From Tranzscheliella williamsii (Eukaryota > Basidiomycota > Ustilaginomycetes > Ustilaginales > Ustilaginaceae), in NCBI GenBank assembly GCA_023212725.1, contig JALBYF010000017.1:62001-126000 (forward strand): DNA of 64,000 nt. Direction: 5' to 3'. A program made the translations under genes and the position numbers. Of this stretch, positions 9,984-20,703 are shown piece by piece. Numbering within the stretch: the stretch's first letter is position 1; each line of letters starts with the position of its first letter. The notes under the pieces are model-generated. The model was given only the letters and a program-made list of their open reading frames with translations. It ran no database searches and had not been told where the DNA came from.

Positions 9984-11130
9984 TCATTCCTTCTCCGTGT
10001 CCGGCTTGGCCACGGGTGCGTCAGCCTCGGGCTCGGCGGCGGGCTCGGCGGCCTCCTCCTCCTCCTCGTCGTTGGCGGTTGGCTCAGCGTCGCCAGCATC
10101 GTCAGCGCCGTCAGCATCGTCAGCGTCGTCCTCGTCTGCCTCGTCATAGAACGCCTTGAGCACCTTTTCGGCCTCCTTGTACTGGACCTTGACGTCGCGG
10201 AGCGTCTCGGTGATGCGCTTGCTGGCTTCGGCCTCGGTGAGCTCGCTGACGCCGTCCTCCTCGTGGCACTTGCCGTAGTGCTGCATCGACTCGCAGCTGT
10301 CGCGCACCTTGATCACGCCCACCGCGGCGGACGAGCCCTTGAGGAAGTGGCCCAGCGTAGACAGCTCTGGCAGGTCCTTCTTGGCTAGCGCCGTGTCCAT
10401 CTTGAGAAACGTGCTCTCCGCCTGGTCAAAGTAGTTCCAGACAATGCTCTTGCTAAACTCGCGGTCGTCTTCGTCGTCCATCTCGAGCAGCTGCGAGAAG
10501 ATGTCCATGTCGATAATGGACGGAGACAGGTCGCCTAGCGAGCTGCTGGCGCCATCGAAAGCCTAGCTCCGAGAAGACACATGGCACCACACATCGATGC
10601 GAAAAGACCAGCGCAAGACCAAATATGATGCATGCAGCGTCGTCGATGCCAAGAGCGAGCACGAATGGCACGAGATCAGCCGGGCGGCCGCGCAGGAATG
10701 AGTCAGGAGAGGTAGTCCGCAGAGGAGAGGAGGAGAAAAGAACCAAAAAGAGGGAAGCATTCGTCAGCCTTGCGCTACTGACACCGAGCTTGCTTATCTG
10801 ATGAATCGGAGCAACGGAAGAAGCGAGCTCAACGAACTCGGGGCCATGAAGGGACGTCTGCCTAGTTCGCTCGGCAGGATTGCAAGGCGTTCTGAGGGGC
10901 TCCCGCGCAGATGGGGCGACAGGAACATCGGCACGAGGTGCGCTGCTGCAGACGGCCATCGAGCCGGCTATGCAGGAAGCGCACGCTCGCCACTGTCCAC
11001 CGCCGTAGCAGCTGCTGGCGGACACTGCTACTGCTGACAGCCCCGGTTACGAGGCTCATGATGAATGGCAGCGCTTGGGATCGCTTCAACGTCGCTGCTG
11101 ACAATAGACGGAACTTACCTCGCCAGACAT
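9984..11130 (-). CDS. YPD1: Histidine-containing phosphotransfer protein Ypd1
   Basis: I propose exon 1 at 11130-11119, only 12 nt encoding MSGE, and exon 2 at 10562-9984, giving 196 residues. The donor is GAG|GTAAGT and the acceptor GCTAG|gct, both phase 0. Exon 2 opens with AFDGASSSLGDLSPSIID, the usual lead into the HPt helices. The phospho-accepting His76 sits in LGHFLKGSSAAVG. Ypd1 relays phosphate from hybrid histidine kinases to response regulators such as Ssk1 and Skn7 in osmotic and stress signalling. The last 60 residues form an Asp/Glu/Ala tail (ADEDDADDADGADDAG) that is absent from the compact HPt core. The intron is long for this genome (556 nt). The first exon is inferred from splice signals alone; the ATG at 10508 is an internal alternative. 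Confidence 0.85.
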
Positions 11131-11941
11131 GATGCGAAGAATGTCTATTTGTGTGGCCGGCCAAGTGGATAGCTTGCGCGGAGGGGGGGAGAGGGGCTAG
11201 CTGCAGGGGATGAGACGGATCCGATGCGGTGCGGATGAGAGCGGGCGCTGGCTGGCCTGTGGTGGGAGAGAAGCGCGGACAATTGGACGGGAGCAGCCGG
11301 TACGTATCGCCGAGGTGAGCACGATGTCCTGGTCGCAGAAGAGAACCCGGGACAATGACGGAAGAGAGCAAGGTGGCGATAGTGGCAGCGAAGATCGCAT
11401 CGAGTAATTGTGATTGTGATTCACCCGAGCTTGCGCAACGCGCCAAATGTTAATTTCTTAGCCGATTTCAAGACGCACAGACGAACATCGCTCGGCCCCT
11501 GCAATCACAGAATCACAGAATCATAGACATCTATCTACCTTTGCCCTCCGCTCCTTCGACCCTCTTCGACCCCTTCGACGCCTTCGACTCCTCTCCCTGC
11601 CCACACTCTCACTGGACCGGTTCCGATCCCTCGGGATAGTATTGTAAATTCCGCTGCTCACCGCGTGGAATCGCTCTGCAGCGTAAGCGGAATACTAAAG
11701 CAACAGACACGGTCACTCAAAGTTGCCCGCTTCTGTCGCCACCGGCAGCAGATGTTCCTCACGGCTGTTGACTGAGCATTGTACTCGGTCTGCGTAATTA
11801 CTCTAGAAGGGTTGTTTTGGGATTGGCATTCTTGAAGGAAGAGCATTACATGACGGATCGATCACCACACAGCCGTCACTTCCGTCCCGCCGGGTCTAGC
11901 GTCGAGAGGCGCACCTACGCTTTATTTGCGCAGAATTCTGT
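11131..11941. other. Intergenic region between porin and YPD1
   Basis: No gene is visible in these 810 bp. The unit CTTCGAC recurs four times at irregular spacing around 11554-11592, and AATCACAGA-like repeats occur near 11505-11525. The part next to 11131 should hold the YPD1 promoter. Confidence 0.45.
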
Positions 11942-13027
11942 TCAAGCCTCGAAGGTGACCGATGCGCCGAGCTTGTGCGCGTTGGCAGAGGCCTGGGCGT
12001 CGCTGAGCTTGGCAGTGTCCAGGGCAAGACCAAAGGAGGCCTTGACACCGGGTCGGAGCGCCTGGGTGTAACCGAGGCAGAGGATACCGGCGTTGTTGAC
12101 CTTGGCCTTGACAAAGGCGGCGTTGTCGAGGTAGGTCTTGGTACCAACCTCGAGGTTGACGTTACCGTTGGGGCTCTTGGAGTCGTAGGTAGCTCGGGCA
12201 CCGGCCTCGGTGTCAGCGTTAACTCGGTGGTAGTAGCTGGCAGAGTAGGTGCTCAGGTTGCCGAGACCGTGGAAGGTAACGGCGTAGTCAGGGGCGTGGA
12301 AGCCAGCACCGAGGTTGTATCGGCTCAGCTTGCCCTCCTTGACGTCGTAGCTAGCTTCGGCACCAGCGAGGAATCCATCCCGACCGAGAACGGCGTCGGC
12401 AGTGAAAGTAGGACCCTACACAGGACAAGGTAGCATTAAACGGGCGGAACAGATGCGTTCTACGGGTTAGCGCTTTGCCATGCAAAAGCAATCATCCAGT
12501 GCAATATGTGGCCTACTCACCTTGAAGAGGTCCAGGTGCTGTCGCGTGTGGAGACCGGGCTGCTTGTAAGTGGAAGCGAAAAGGGCGTTCTTGGTCTGCT
12601 TCTCAGGTACGAGGGTGGAGACCAGCTCAAGCTTGAGGCCCTTGGCAATGTGGTTCTCCAGCTCAATGTGGTTTCGCAGAACGTTGGCGGTGGACCAAGC
12701 CTGGGTGAAGGTAACACCGTTCTTTCGGTCCTCCCACTTGGCCTCGAGGTCTCCGTTGATAGCCTGAGTCTTGGAGTCTCGGATACCAAGCACTCGGAAA
12801 GTAACACCGTTGGGAGTCTTGGTCTTGACTTCGAGCGAGTTGCCGTGGATGGGGTAGTCCTTGGAAAGAAGGTCAGAAGCGGCCTTGCCTAGTCGCAGTC
12901 AAAACAAGAGATTGCGGAGAAAATAAAAAAGTCAGAACCGTCTGCGACCCGGAAAAAAGCTCAGCCGTTAGCACATACCGAGGTCCTTCCACGAAGGGGG
13001 AACGGGCTGAGAAATGACGGGAGCCAT
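11942..13027 (-). CDS. POR1: Mitochondrial outer-membrane porin (VDAC)
   Basis: I read three exons, 13027-12979, 12888-12521 and 12415-11942, giving 296 residues. The start MAPVISQPVPPSWKDLGK and the helix AASDLLSKDYPI match the VDAC N-terminus. Alternating hydrophobic strands follow (LEVKTKTPNGVTFRV, GLKLELVSTLVPEK, PDYAVTFHGLGNLSTYSASYYH), and the ending LGASVTFEA is typical. The donors are GTATGT and GTGAGT, and all phases agree. This beta-barrel is the main metabolite channel of the mitochondrial outer membrane. The length fits the family (about 283). Codon use is strongly biased, as expected for an abundant protein. Confidence 0.95.
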
Positions 13028-14746
13028 GATGTCTGTTTGCGGCCATAAGGGAGAGGAGATGCGTCAGTATGACTCTGCAATGAAAGACGGCCGCAAAGTC
13101 TCGATTTGTAGAACCGCACGTGCCGGTCGGAAGACCGGGTGAAGCCGGACGAGGTATCGAGTCTCGCGCCTGAGGCGTGCTCGCGACGATACGTACTAGC
13201 TTATGGAGGATGGAGAGATGCTAGGAGTGAGAAAGCGGGATAGAGAGGTTGGTGGAGGCAGAGGAAGAAAGAAAGGACGGTGGGCTCTGCGATGGCGATG
13301 GGGCTTTGCCGGTGTTGTTGAGTTCCGAAGATGAGCGAGACGTGCGTCCGCAGTTGGCATCATTGGGCTGTTACGAGGCACCACAGCAGCAGCAAGGCGG
13401 CGAACGGATCAATCAATGAGACGATCGCTCTCCTTCCTGCTTTCAAGAGTTGTAGTTGACGCGCCATTGCCAAAATCAAGCTAAGGGCCATCTCGGAAAC
13501 GCGAGACTCATAACTACATATTATTGTCGCCTGCTGGCCTTTTCACACGTTCTCACCCGTCTGGACCCAAGACTACAAAATCAAGAGCGAGACAGCCGCC
13601 CTGGCCCTACCCGTTTTTAAATGGTATGGTAGCTGAATGATCGGGGCTTGCGAAATCCAGGCGACGAGTAGTTCCAGAATTGTATTCGCATAGCAAACGG
13701 CCGCATTTTCACTTGACAAGCATTATTAATGTCGCTACTCTAGTCTCGACACTACTAGTAGTACGCCTTGATCTACCTGTATCGGATCACGTGAAGACTA
13801 TTAGGCGGAAACGCATCGACACTCACAAATCACATCACAGTTCGCAACCACGGATGCGCGCTAGACAAGCTGATCAAGGTGCTCAGTTGCAGCTCTGCTC
13901 CTGCCAGTGTAACGACGTCATCGAATACTGTCCATGCTGCGCGGCGGTGGCAGTCTTCGATATGAGATGGTACTTAAGCGGTTGGGTCATCCGCCTTTCT
14001 GTTAGGCCGGAAGAGAGAACGGCGAGGATAGCATTGTGGATAGAAGCACCCAGATTACCGTCAGTGGAAAGAGGCCCCATGACCCGAAGGCAAGTTAAGT
14101 TGAGCACTGGCCGAGAGTCATTTAACAGCTCGCTGGAATTCGAGGGCAACGCACCAACGTGACTTGGGCATGTATAAGGGTACAAGTCCGTGCGCTCAGC
14201 TCTTCTGCCTGTGCATGATTCAGTACACTCAGCCCGTCTTCAATAAAATTGATTCCATTCCACGCCCAGCCAAGAGACGAGCGGGCGAGCAACCTCACAT
14301 CCATTGGCGGTGGCCTAGATTCTGCGAGCAGGTCACTTTGCTGTCTGCATCCGCATCATCGTGGAATTTCTAGCCTCGCGCTTCTATGGAATTTCAGAGC
14401 TAGCTTGACCTGGATTTCCCACAACTCCAAGCGGTCGAAATAGCATCGCATGCTAGGGCCCCGGCACACAATCGTTGCCGCTCTACCACCACCGTTTCTT
14501 CAACAGACCTCACTCGACCACACTCCCGACAGCAACCGCCCGTAGCACCGCACGCTCCCCCTTCCGCTCTTTAACAGCAAGTCCCCTGCTGCTCCGGTAC
14601 CAGGACCCGGCGAGCAAGTTCTAGTTGTTACTTGAAATTGCCGCATACGTCTGCTTTCAAGGGCTTTAGCAGACTGGTTGACTCACTACGCCGCATAGCG
14701 AACCGATCTCTCACCACATTGCCACGTAGACTACCAGAAGAACAAG
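13028..14746. other. Long intergenic region (porin / endosulfine divergent promoters)
   Basis: About 1.7 kb lie between two divergent genes. The longest open frames (for example 13680-14162 +) translate to sequence without family character. A 12-bp palindrome ACTACTAGTAGT lies near 13750. The stretch at 14480-14590 is a CT-rich probable leader for the endosulfine gene. I see no RNA gene. Confidence 0.5.
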
Positions 14747-15205
14747 ATGTTGCCCGCACAGCGGAACAAGGTCGACATCTCTTCGCTCAATGAGGAGGAA
14801 CAGAAGCTGTTTCGGTTGTACGGAAAGCTGCCCAAGAAGGGTCTGCTGCAGAACAAGCTCACAGAACGCAAGTACTTTGATTCTGGTGATTATGCTTTGT
14901 CCAAAGCTGGTAAAGCCCCGCAGCAGTCGGTCGGCACAGCCATCCCAAATCCGGAAATGATTCCTCATGCTTCCACAGTCACCTGTCCTGGCGCCAATGC
15001 CGTGTCGCCTCCGGGTTCTCATCCCGGCCTAGCAGGTTCATCCCAGTCCGGTCCGATCAACGTCCCTGGCGCTCCCGGTCTTGTTTCACGGCCGCAAGTT
15101 AGTGCCTTCCCCATCAGTGGCGCGAGCTCAAGTCCGGGCAAAGAGGCCAGTTCACTTGGTCGAGAGGAGCACGTCGTTAACGCCGATGACGCTATGGAGG
15201 ACTAG
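14747..15205 (+). CDS. IGO1: Endosulfine/ARPP-19 family protein (Igo1-like)
   Basis: This 152-residue single-exon protein has the endosulfine core in its first 60 residues: SLNEEEQKLFRLYGKLP followed by RKYFDSGDYALSKAG. Ser46 in FDSGDY is the site phosphorylated by Greatwall/Rim15 kinases. The phosphoprotein then inhibits PP2A-B55, controlling mitotic entry and, in yeast, quiescence. The remaining 90 residues are Pro/Ser/Gly-rich and disordered. The length is close to that of the fungal proteins. Confidence 0.93.
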   Translation: MLPAQRNKVDISSLNEEEQKLFRLYGKLPKKGLLQNKLTERKYFDSGDYALSKAGKAPQQSVGTAIPNPEMIPHASTVTCPGANAVSPPGSHPGLAGSSQSGPINVPGAPGLVSRPQVSAFPISGASSSPGKEASSLGREEHVVNADDAMED

Positions 15206-16541
15206 AGCATCTACCTGCCAATGTGTTTCCACTGTGTTACCGCGGTGGATCACTTGACTCGGCGGGTAGGCTCGCAATGGCATATGCTAGCTTGGCTTAG
15301 ATCATCCCAGATGGTCATCAAGAGGAGAATAGTCAAAAGTCTCTTCTCGGTTCGGTTCCGTCCAGTTTTGCGGCTCTTGAAGGTTCCCTCGATTCGATCC
15401 TCGACTCAATCCCGCTTTGAACACATACTCTAAGGTCCAGTAAAGACTCTCGAAGAAATGAGGGCCGCTAGTGGTCGCTTGGCAGTTGGCCTTTCCCTTG
15501 TGGGACGCGCATAATCCTCGGGTCAGTTTGCAACCAACGTATATTTAGCGAGGAGTTATGCTTGCTCGGCGGCAGCTACTGGCCTCTGTCAATCATCAGA
15601 CACCAGCAGACGGCTGCGACATACGTGTTCGTAAGCTTGGGCGGTGACCCGAAGCCTTGTCGACCGCATCGCCGCCGAGACCGCCTTTACTAAGCTCGAC
15701 GTCCAGTCTTTCTTCCACTGTTGCCGACCGACATCACAGTCAAATCCGCTGCGCGTTGTCTCCATGTTTTGGTGAATCGGGACGCATGTACAGTAGCATA
15801 ATGTAAGCTGCCTTCCAGCGTATCTCGTCGCTCCCTGCGGCTGTGGTAGACACTAGATGGTGTAAGTGTCCTCAGAGCGTTGTGTCTGGTCTTGTTGCTG
15901 GCGCCTATCGTGTATCTTCGCGCCGACTGTTAGGTTCTTGTTCGGCAAGCAAGGAGGAAGCGGCGTGCAAAGCCCGAGTTCGGCGACCTCAAGGCTGAGT
16001 TCACGTCTCTCGATCCGGAAGCCAAGCAACGTCAATGCAGATGTCAGATTGCAGGGCGCGGCGTCGCTAGCCTTCCTCGCTCGCCTGACCGCTGTGCTCT
16101 TGCCGCGGTCTGCTGTGCTGGCCTGCTGGCCTGCTGCCCTGCTGCACGAAGGCGGACTGGAAATCAATTTAACGCTATTCGTCGAGGCGCCGGTTGGATT
16201 ACCAACCCAAGCCAGGCGGGGCATATCAGGCAGAGCAGCACGGTACCACAACGACAAGCACCTGTGTGCGTGTGCGTGTGCGTGTGTGTGTGCCAGCACC
16301 CCGCGTTTTTCACGTCCAAGATCAGTCAAGTCAACCTGTCAATTGGCGGTGACTTCCGGTTACCACCACGATTTAGGTTCCTCCCAGTTCTTCCCTACAT
16401 TAGTATGGCAGGCCCGGCACCTGCTTCTTCCCCACATTCACTTCGCCAGCTTGTAGCCCGTAGACACAAGCACACGCTTCTTTCCTTCGCACCTCTTGTG
16501 TCTGGGGAGTTTTGCTGTGCGTTCTACTCTAAGACCTGATC
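15206..16541. other. Intergenic region upstream of the P450 gene
   Basis: I find no convincing gene in 1.3 kb. Overlapping frames at 15853-16329 (-) and 15866-16456 (+) are open but have no recognisable domain, and part of them is only the TG repeat. The CT-rich last 150 bp probably contain the P450 promoter and leader. Confidence 0.45.
16263..16292. repeat. TG/TGTGCG microsatellite
   Basis: A 30-bp run of alternating TG with interspersed TGCG units lies about 250 bp before the P450 start codon. Alternating purine-pyrimidine DNA of this kind can be length-variable. Confidence 0.85.
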
Positions 16542-18239
16542 ATGAGGGCCGAGATAAGCACTCTGTCCCTGTCCGACAACTCTGTCGTGGGCAGGGTCGT
16601 ACATGGCGTGCTCCAGCGTCTGCCCCAGTCCTTTCTGGGCCTCGTGGCTCTCGCCACGGGCTCGGTACTGCTGCTGCTGGCGTCGATGGTCGGCTTTATC
16701 TACTTCAAGACAACGGTCTACCCAGAGCACTTCTCGCGCTTCCGCCATCTTCCGGGTCCGAAGTCCCGGCCGTTTGTGGGCACCATGATCGAGATGTCCA
16801 TCGCACCGGGCGCCCAGTCCGAAATCAACTGGTCGCGCAAGTACGGCAAGGACGGCAGATTCAAGAGCACTTTCCTCTTTGGGCGAGAAGCCATCCACTT
16901 TCTCTCGCCCAAGGCTCTCCGCCAGATCCTTGTCGAGGATCCGTACAACTATCCCAAGCCCAGCTTCGCCTGGAAACTCTTGGGCCTCGTCGCCGGCTAT
17001 GGTCTGCTCACCGTCGAGGGTGACACGCACAAGAAGATGAGGAAAACCATGAACCCCGCCTTCTCGCTCACCAACCTGATCGAGCAGTTCCCCGTCTACT
17101 ACGACAAGACCTATCCATTAATCGAGATTATGAAAAAGGAGGTTGACGCCTCGAAGCAAGACTTTGCTGTGATCGACTGCGACGCCTACGTTAACAAGGC
17201 TTTGCTGGACATCATCTGCCTCACCGGCTTTGGCTATGACGCCGATTCGGTGCACAACCCAGACAACGAGCTGGCGTCCGCCTACCATGCCGTCACCAGC
17301 ATGCAGAATGGTAAAAACCAGGTGCGGCTTTCGGTGCTGCTCAATCTGCCGTTTGGTGATGCGGTGCTGGACTGGTGTTCGGACGTGAGCGGGTGGGAGT
17401 GGGCGCTCAAGAGGACCACTGACGGAACGGGATGGAATGTGCTTTTCAGGATGCTGAATGCGATGCATCGGATCAAAAACGTTGCCAAGGGAATCCTGCA
17501 CCAGCAGCTGCGGTCGGGCGAGCGCGCGGCGAGCAAGGGCGGCTTCAAGGCGATCATCGACATTATCGAGGAGACCTACTTGGCGGAGAACGATGGCAAG
17601 GCGAAGAACGTCAAGCAGGCCGAGCGGGACATGATTACGCAGGTGCTTACCTTCCTAGGTGCGGGGCACGAGACGACAGCGTCCGGCGTCTCGTGGGCGC
17701 TGTGGAATCTGGCGTCGCATCCCGAGGTGCAGGACAAATTGCGCGCCGAGTGCGGTGCGCTGATCGAGGCGGACGCGCGGCCGCCGTACTCGGCGGTCAA
17801 GGCGCTGAGCTACCTCGACGCGGTGATCAACGAGACGATGCGCCTCACCCCGCCCGTCCCGCGCTCGGTCCGCCAGGCCAAGATTTCGTCGTACATCGAC
17901 GGCCTCTACGTCCCCGCCGGCACCATCCTGCCCATCTCGAGCCGCGCAATCAACACCAACCCCGACGTCTGGGGCCCCGACGCCGACGAGTTCCGCCCCG
18001 AACGCTGGTTCGACCTCCCGGAAAACTACGACCGAACCTACTCGATGCTCACCTTTATCACCGGCGCGCACGGCTGCATCGGCAGGACCATGAGTTACCT
18101 CGAGATGAAGGCTGTCCTCTGCCTCCTCATCGCCCACTTCCGCTTCGAACCCATCACCCCCACCCAGAGCCCCGTCATGGACGCCCTCATCACCATGAAG
18201 CCCAAAGACGGCCTCCCACTCAAGGTCTTCCGTGTCTAG
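16542..18239 (+). CDS. Cytochrome P450 monooxygenase, membrane-anchored
   Basis: This 565-residue protein is on one exon. A hydrophobic anchor lies at about residues 32-55, followed by the proline hinge FRHLPGPKSRP. The I-helix oxygen-binding motif is GAGHETTAS, the ExxR motif is ETMR, the PERF region is FRPERW, and the heme loop is FITGAHGCIGR with Cys512 as the thiolate ligand. His replaces the more usual Arg in the heme loop (FxxGxHxCxG). It is probably an ER monooxygenase using NADPH-P450 reductase. The substrate cannot be told, and no biosynthetic cluster surrounds it. Confidence 0.93.
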   Translation: MRAEISTLSLSDNSVVGRVVHGVLQRLPQSFLGLVALATGSVLLLLASMVGFIYFKTTVYPEHFSRFRHLPGPKSRPFVGTMIEMSIAPGAQSEINWSRKYGKDGRFKSTFLFGREAIHFLSPKALRQILVEDPYNYPKPSFAWKLLGLVAGYGLLTVEGDTHKKMRKTMNPAFSLTNLIEQFPVYYDKTYPLIEIMKKEVDASKQDFAVIDCDAYVNKALLDIICLTGFGYDADSVHNPDNELASAYHAVTSMQNGKNQVRLSVLLNLPFGDAVLDWCSDVSGWEWALKRTTDGTGWNVLFRMLNAMHRIKNVAKGILHQQLRSGERAASKGGFKAIIDIIEETYLAENDGKAKNVKQAERDMITQVLTFLGAGHETTASGVSWALWNLASHPEVQDKLRAECGALIEADARPPYSAVKALSYLDAVINETMRLTPPVPRSVRQAKISSYIDGLYVPAGTILPISSRAINTNPDVWGPDADEFRPERWFDLPENYDRTYSMLTFITGAHGCIGRTMSYLEMKAVLCLLIAHFRFEPITPTQSPVMDALITMKPKDGLPLKVFRV

Positions 18240-18651
18240 CCGTTCTCCTTCTCCACCTTATCCGCCCTTGCCCCTTGTTCTAGTCACGTCTCTCGTCCCC
18301 TTCCCGCTGCCTAATGGATACCATGGAGCTGTTCCTCCCTGCCTGTGTACGAGGCGCGCCTGTGTAATTTTTGATTCTCCTTTTCTGCATGGACCGTCAT
18401 AAGAAGAGGGCGGGGTGAGAACATGGCGCGACAGATAACCAACTCGAACAATGCGGTCTAACAGTCAACAGTGCGAGTCACTCGTCATGAACCGAATACC
18501 GTGGGCCTTAGCCTCTTCCCTCCATCACAAACCACTCTCGTCGCGGCCGCTCACTCGCCACATCCATATGTCTCCACCGCACCTCGCCTTCGCTAATGCG
18601 TCTAAAGGCAACCGCAAAAACAGGCAAAAAGGATCCCCGGTGAGGGGGGTT
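18240..18651. other. Gap between P450 and tRNA
   Basis: No coding signal is seen. The region holds the P450 3' end and, on the minus strand next to the tRNA, two T-runs that can end Pol III transcription. Confidence 0.45.
18626..18630 (-). terminator. RNA polymerase III terminator of tRNA-Ile
   Basis: On the minus strand a TTTTT run begins about 22 nt after the discriminator base of the tRNA. A second T-run follows about 10 nt later. Confidence 0.6.
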
Positions 18652-18754
18652 TGCCCCGTACTGGGCTCGAACCAGTGACCTTCCGTTGTAATCTCAGTAT
18701 GCCTGAGGCACCGTTTATTAGACGGATGCGATAATCCAACTACGCTAACGAGGC
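18652..18754 (-). tRNA. tRNA-Ile (anticodon AAT) with a 28-nt intron
   Basis: The acceptor stem pairs GCCTCGT with ACGGGGC over seven positions, including one T-G pair, and the discriminator is A. The A box reads TAGCGTAGTTGG and the T arm is ACTGG-TTCGAGC-CCAGT. The anticodon stem TCCGT/ACGGA closes the loop CTAATAA, which gives anticodon AAT for isoleucine. Between positions 37 and 38 lies an intron at 18715-18688. Without it the mature tRNA is 75 nt including the discriminator. Confidence 0.93.
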
Positions 18755-19302
18755 TGTGCTGAAGATCTTGCTTCTGATTGGCATGATAATTCAGAAGTGA
18801 AAACAAGCGGAGGAACGGTGTAAAGCACGTGACTGTGATCGATCAAAAGTTGTGAGTGCGAGTCCGATAACGAGCCCGCTGCTGTTGCTGAAGCAAGACG
18901 CCGTGTTGAGGGCAGGCGGAAGCGTGCAGGTGGGCAGCCGGATAGCGACTCCCGTCGGGCTGTACAAGGAGGGATTACGGCTGAGCGACTGTGCGCGGTG
19001 TCCAGTTTGGCACAGCGGAAGGCACAAAGTTCTTCGTAGAGCTAATTCCCAATTATCATGGATTCAGTGTGAGAGTACTGCTGCTGGGGATGGGAAGGCT
19101 GAATTGGAACGGCTGGAAGAAATGGGAATGAGCGAATGGGAGTGGATCGTCATTTCTCGTTTTCTGAAGCCGTGGCTGGCGTTTGGCAGAAGCCTGCAGA
19201 CGCAAAGTAGAGCGGGCGAGGGCCTGTCCTCGTGACCGCATCCATCGACACCATCAATCGCATCTGCTTCCCGTGCCGCTCGTTTTCACCGATAGCCGAA
19301 CC
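18755..19302. promoter_or_regulatory. Intergenic region, tRNA-Ile and EBP1 upstream sequences
   Basis: This 548-bp stretch separates the 5' ends of the minus-strand tRNA and the plus-strand EBP1 gene. No gene is seen. The EBP1 frame is open back to 19183, but the translation there lacks family similarity. Confidence 0.4.
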
Positions 19303-20478
19303 ATGTCGACAACACAGCAAAAGCCAGCTGCTGGCGCCGCCGCCGGTGCGCCTGCCAAGGAGGAGAGCTTCAACGACAGCATCCTGCCCAAGTACAAGGT
19401 TGCGGGTGAGATTGCAGCCAAGGCGATCAAGGCGGTGATTGCTGCTGCCGCGGAGGGCAAGACTGTGCTCGAGCTCGCCGACCTCGGCGACAAGATTCTC
19501 GAGGACGAGACCGCGGCGGTGTACAAGGGCAAGAGCATCACCAAGGGCATTGCCTTCCCCACCACGCTCTCGCTCAACCACGTCGTCTGCAACTTCTCGC
19601 CCATCCCCACCGACGAGGAGCAGGTGACGCTCAAGAACGGCGACGTGGTCAAGGTGCAGCTCGGTGCGTTCATCGACGGTCTGCCCGCCATTGCCGCCGA
19701 GACGTTCGTCGTGGGCGCCGACGCCGCCAACCCGGTCGAGGGCCGCGCAGCCGACGCCATCAAGGCGGCGCTCGTCGCCGCCGACGTCGCCATCCGCGTC
19801 ATGAAGCCCGGCGTGCTCAACACCGAGGTCAGCAAGGAAATCGAGGCCGCCATCAAGCAGTTCGACTGCAAGGCCGTCGAGGGCATGCAGTCCAACCAGT
19901 TCGCCCAGAACGAGATCGACTCCAAGAAGAAAATCGTCCTCAATGCCGAGCCTGGCTCGCGCCCCGACATCGTCAAGCTCGAGCAGGACGAGATCTACGG
20001 CGTCGACATCTCGGTCACCACCTCCGCCGATGGCAAGACGCGCTCCGACGACAGCAAGACCACCATCTACCGCAAGACGAACAACACCTACTTGCTCAAG
20101 CTGCAGACCTCCCGAAAGGTCCTCTCCGAGATCCAGAAGAAGGCCGCCGCCTTCCCGTTCAACCTCAAGTCGCTCGATGACGTCCGCCGCGCGCGCATCG
20201 GCGTCCAGGAGTGCTGGAAGCACGGCCTGCTCACCCCCTTCCACGTCCTCGAGGACTCTGACAAGAAGGCCATCACCGCCCAGGTCTTCTTCACCGTCGC
20301 CATCAACGCAAAGGGCGCCATCCGCCTCACCCCTGCCCCCTCCTGGGCCACCGACGACAACCTCAAGCCCTCCAAGCAAATCACCGACGAAAAGCTCAAG
20401 GCCCTCCTCGCCTCCGCCGTCCGCCAGACCAAGAAGAAAAACAAGGCCAAGTCCGACGCCCCCGCCCCCTCCGCCTAG
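19303..20478 (+). CDS. PA2G4: Ebp1/PA2G4-like protein (catalytically dead methionine-aminopeptidase fold)
   Basis: This 391-residue protein spans the pita-bread fold from KYKVAGEIAAKAIKAVI to the end. Recognisable segments are GIAFPTTLSLNHVVCNFSP, VTLKNGDVVKVQLGAFIDG and HGLLTPFHVLED. At the first metal-ligand strand the usual Asp is replaced (VKVQLGAFIDGLPAIAAETF), so it should not be an active peptidase. The C-terminus is Lys-rich (RQTKKKNKAKSD), as in PA2G4, which binds ribosomes and structured RNA and affects growth and translation. I chose the ATG at 19303 because the family begins there; the open frame runs 40 codons further upstream. Confidence 0.92.
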   Translation: MSTTQQKPAAGAAAGAPAKEESFNDSILPKYKVAGEIAAKAIKAVIAAAAEGKTVLELADLGDKILEDETAAVYKGKSITKGIAFPTTLSLNHVVCNFSPIPTDEEQVTLKNGDVVKVQLGAFIDGLPAIAAETFVVGADAANPVEGRAADAIKAALVAADVAIRVMKPGVLNTEVSKEIEAAIKQFDCKAVEGMQSNQFAQNEIDSKKKIVLNAEPGSRPDIVKLEQDEIYGVDISVTTSADGKTRSDDSKTTIYRKTNNTYLLKLQTSRKVLSEIQKKAAAFPFNLKSLDDVRRARIGVQECWKHGLLTPFHVLEDSDKKAITAQVFFTVAINAKGAIRLTPAPSWATDDNLKPSKQITDEKLKALLASAVRQTKKKNKAKSDAPAPSA

Positions 20479-20703
20479 CTCCTCCCCTCCCACTCCCACA
20501 CCCCCGCGCCTCCTGCATGTAGCCGTGTTTTCCACCAGGGACCCTAGCTAGCCGCCACGCGCGTTGCTTTCCACAGTCAGTCCGGTCAATGCCCGCTCGA
20601 TGTGCCACAATGTCCGTGCACAGGCTCGCTCTGCGGTTGTCAAATGTCTGTGTTGGTGTCGAGCCGTGCGCTTGCGGTACAGGGGTGTAGCGAACGCGGG
20701 GTG

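Noticed and set aside
8726..10147. 473-codon minus-strand frame across the arrestin tail
   Set aside because: The Arg/Pro-rich translation arises from GC-rich codons on the opposite strand.
10862..11446. Minus-strand frame with a presequence-like piece (RRWTVASVRFLHSR)
   Set aside because: It lies inside the proposed YPD1 intron, ends quickly, and has no downstream domain.
13680..14162. 160-codon plus-strand frame in the porin/endosulfine gap
   Set aside because: There is no domain, no codon bias like that of the neighbours and no splice support.
19150..20535. 461-codon open frame antisense to EBP1
   Set aside because: It is a Gly/Asp/Leu-rich mirror of a strongly codon-biased gene, and has no family character.
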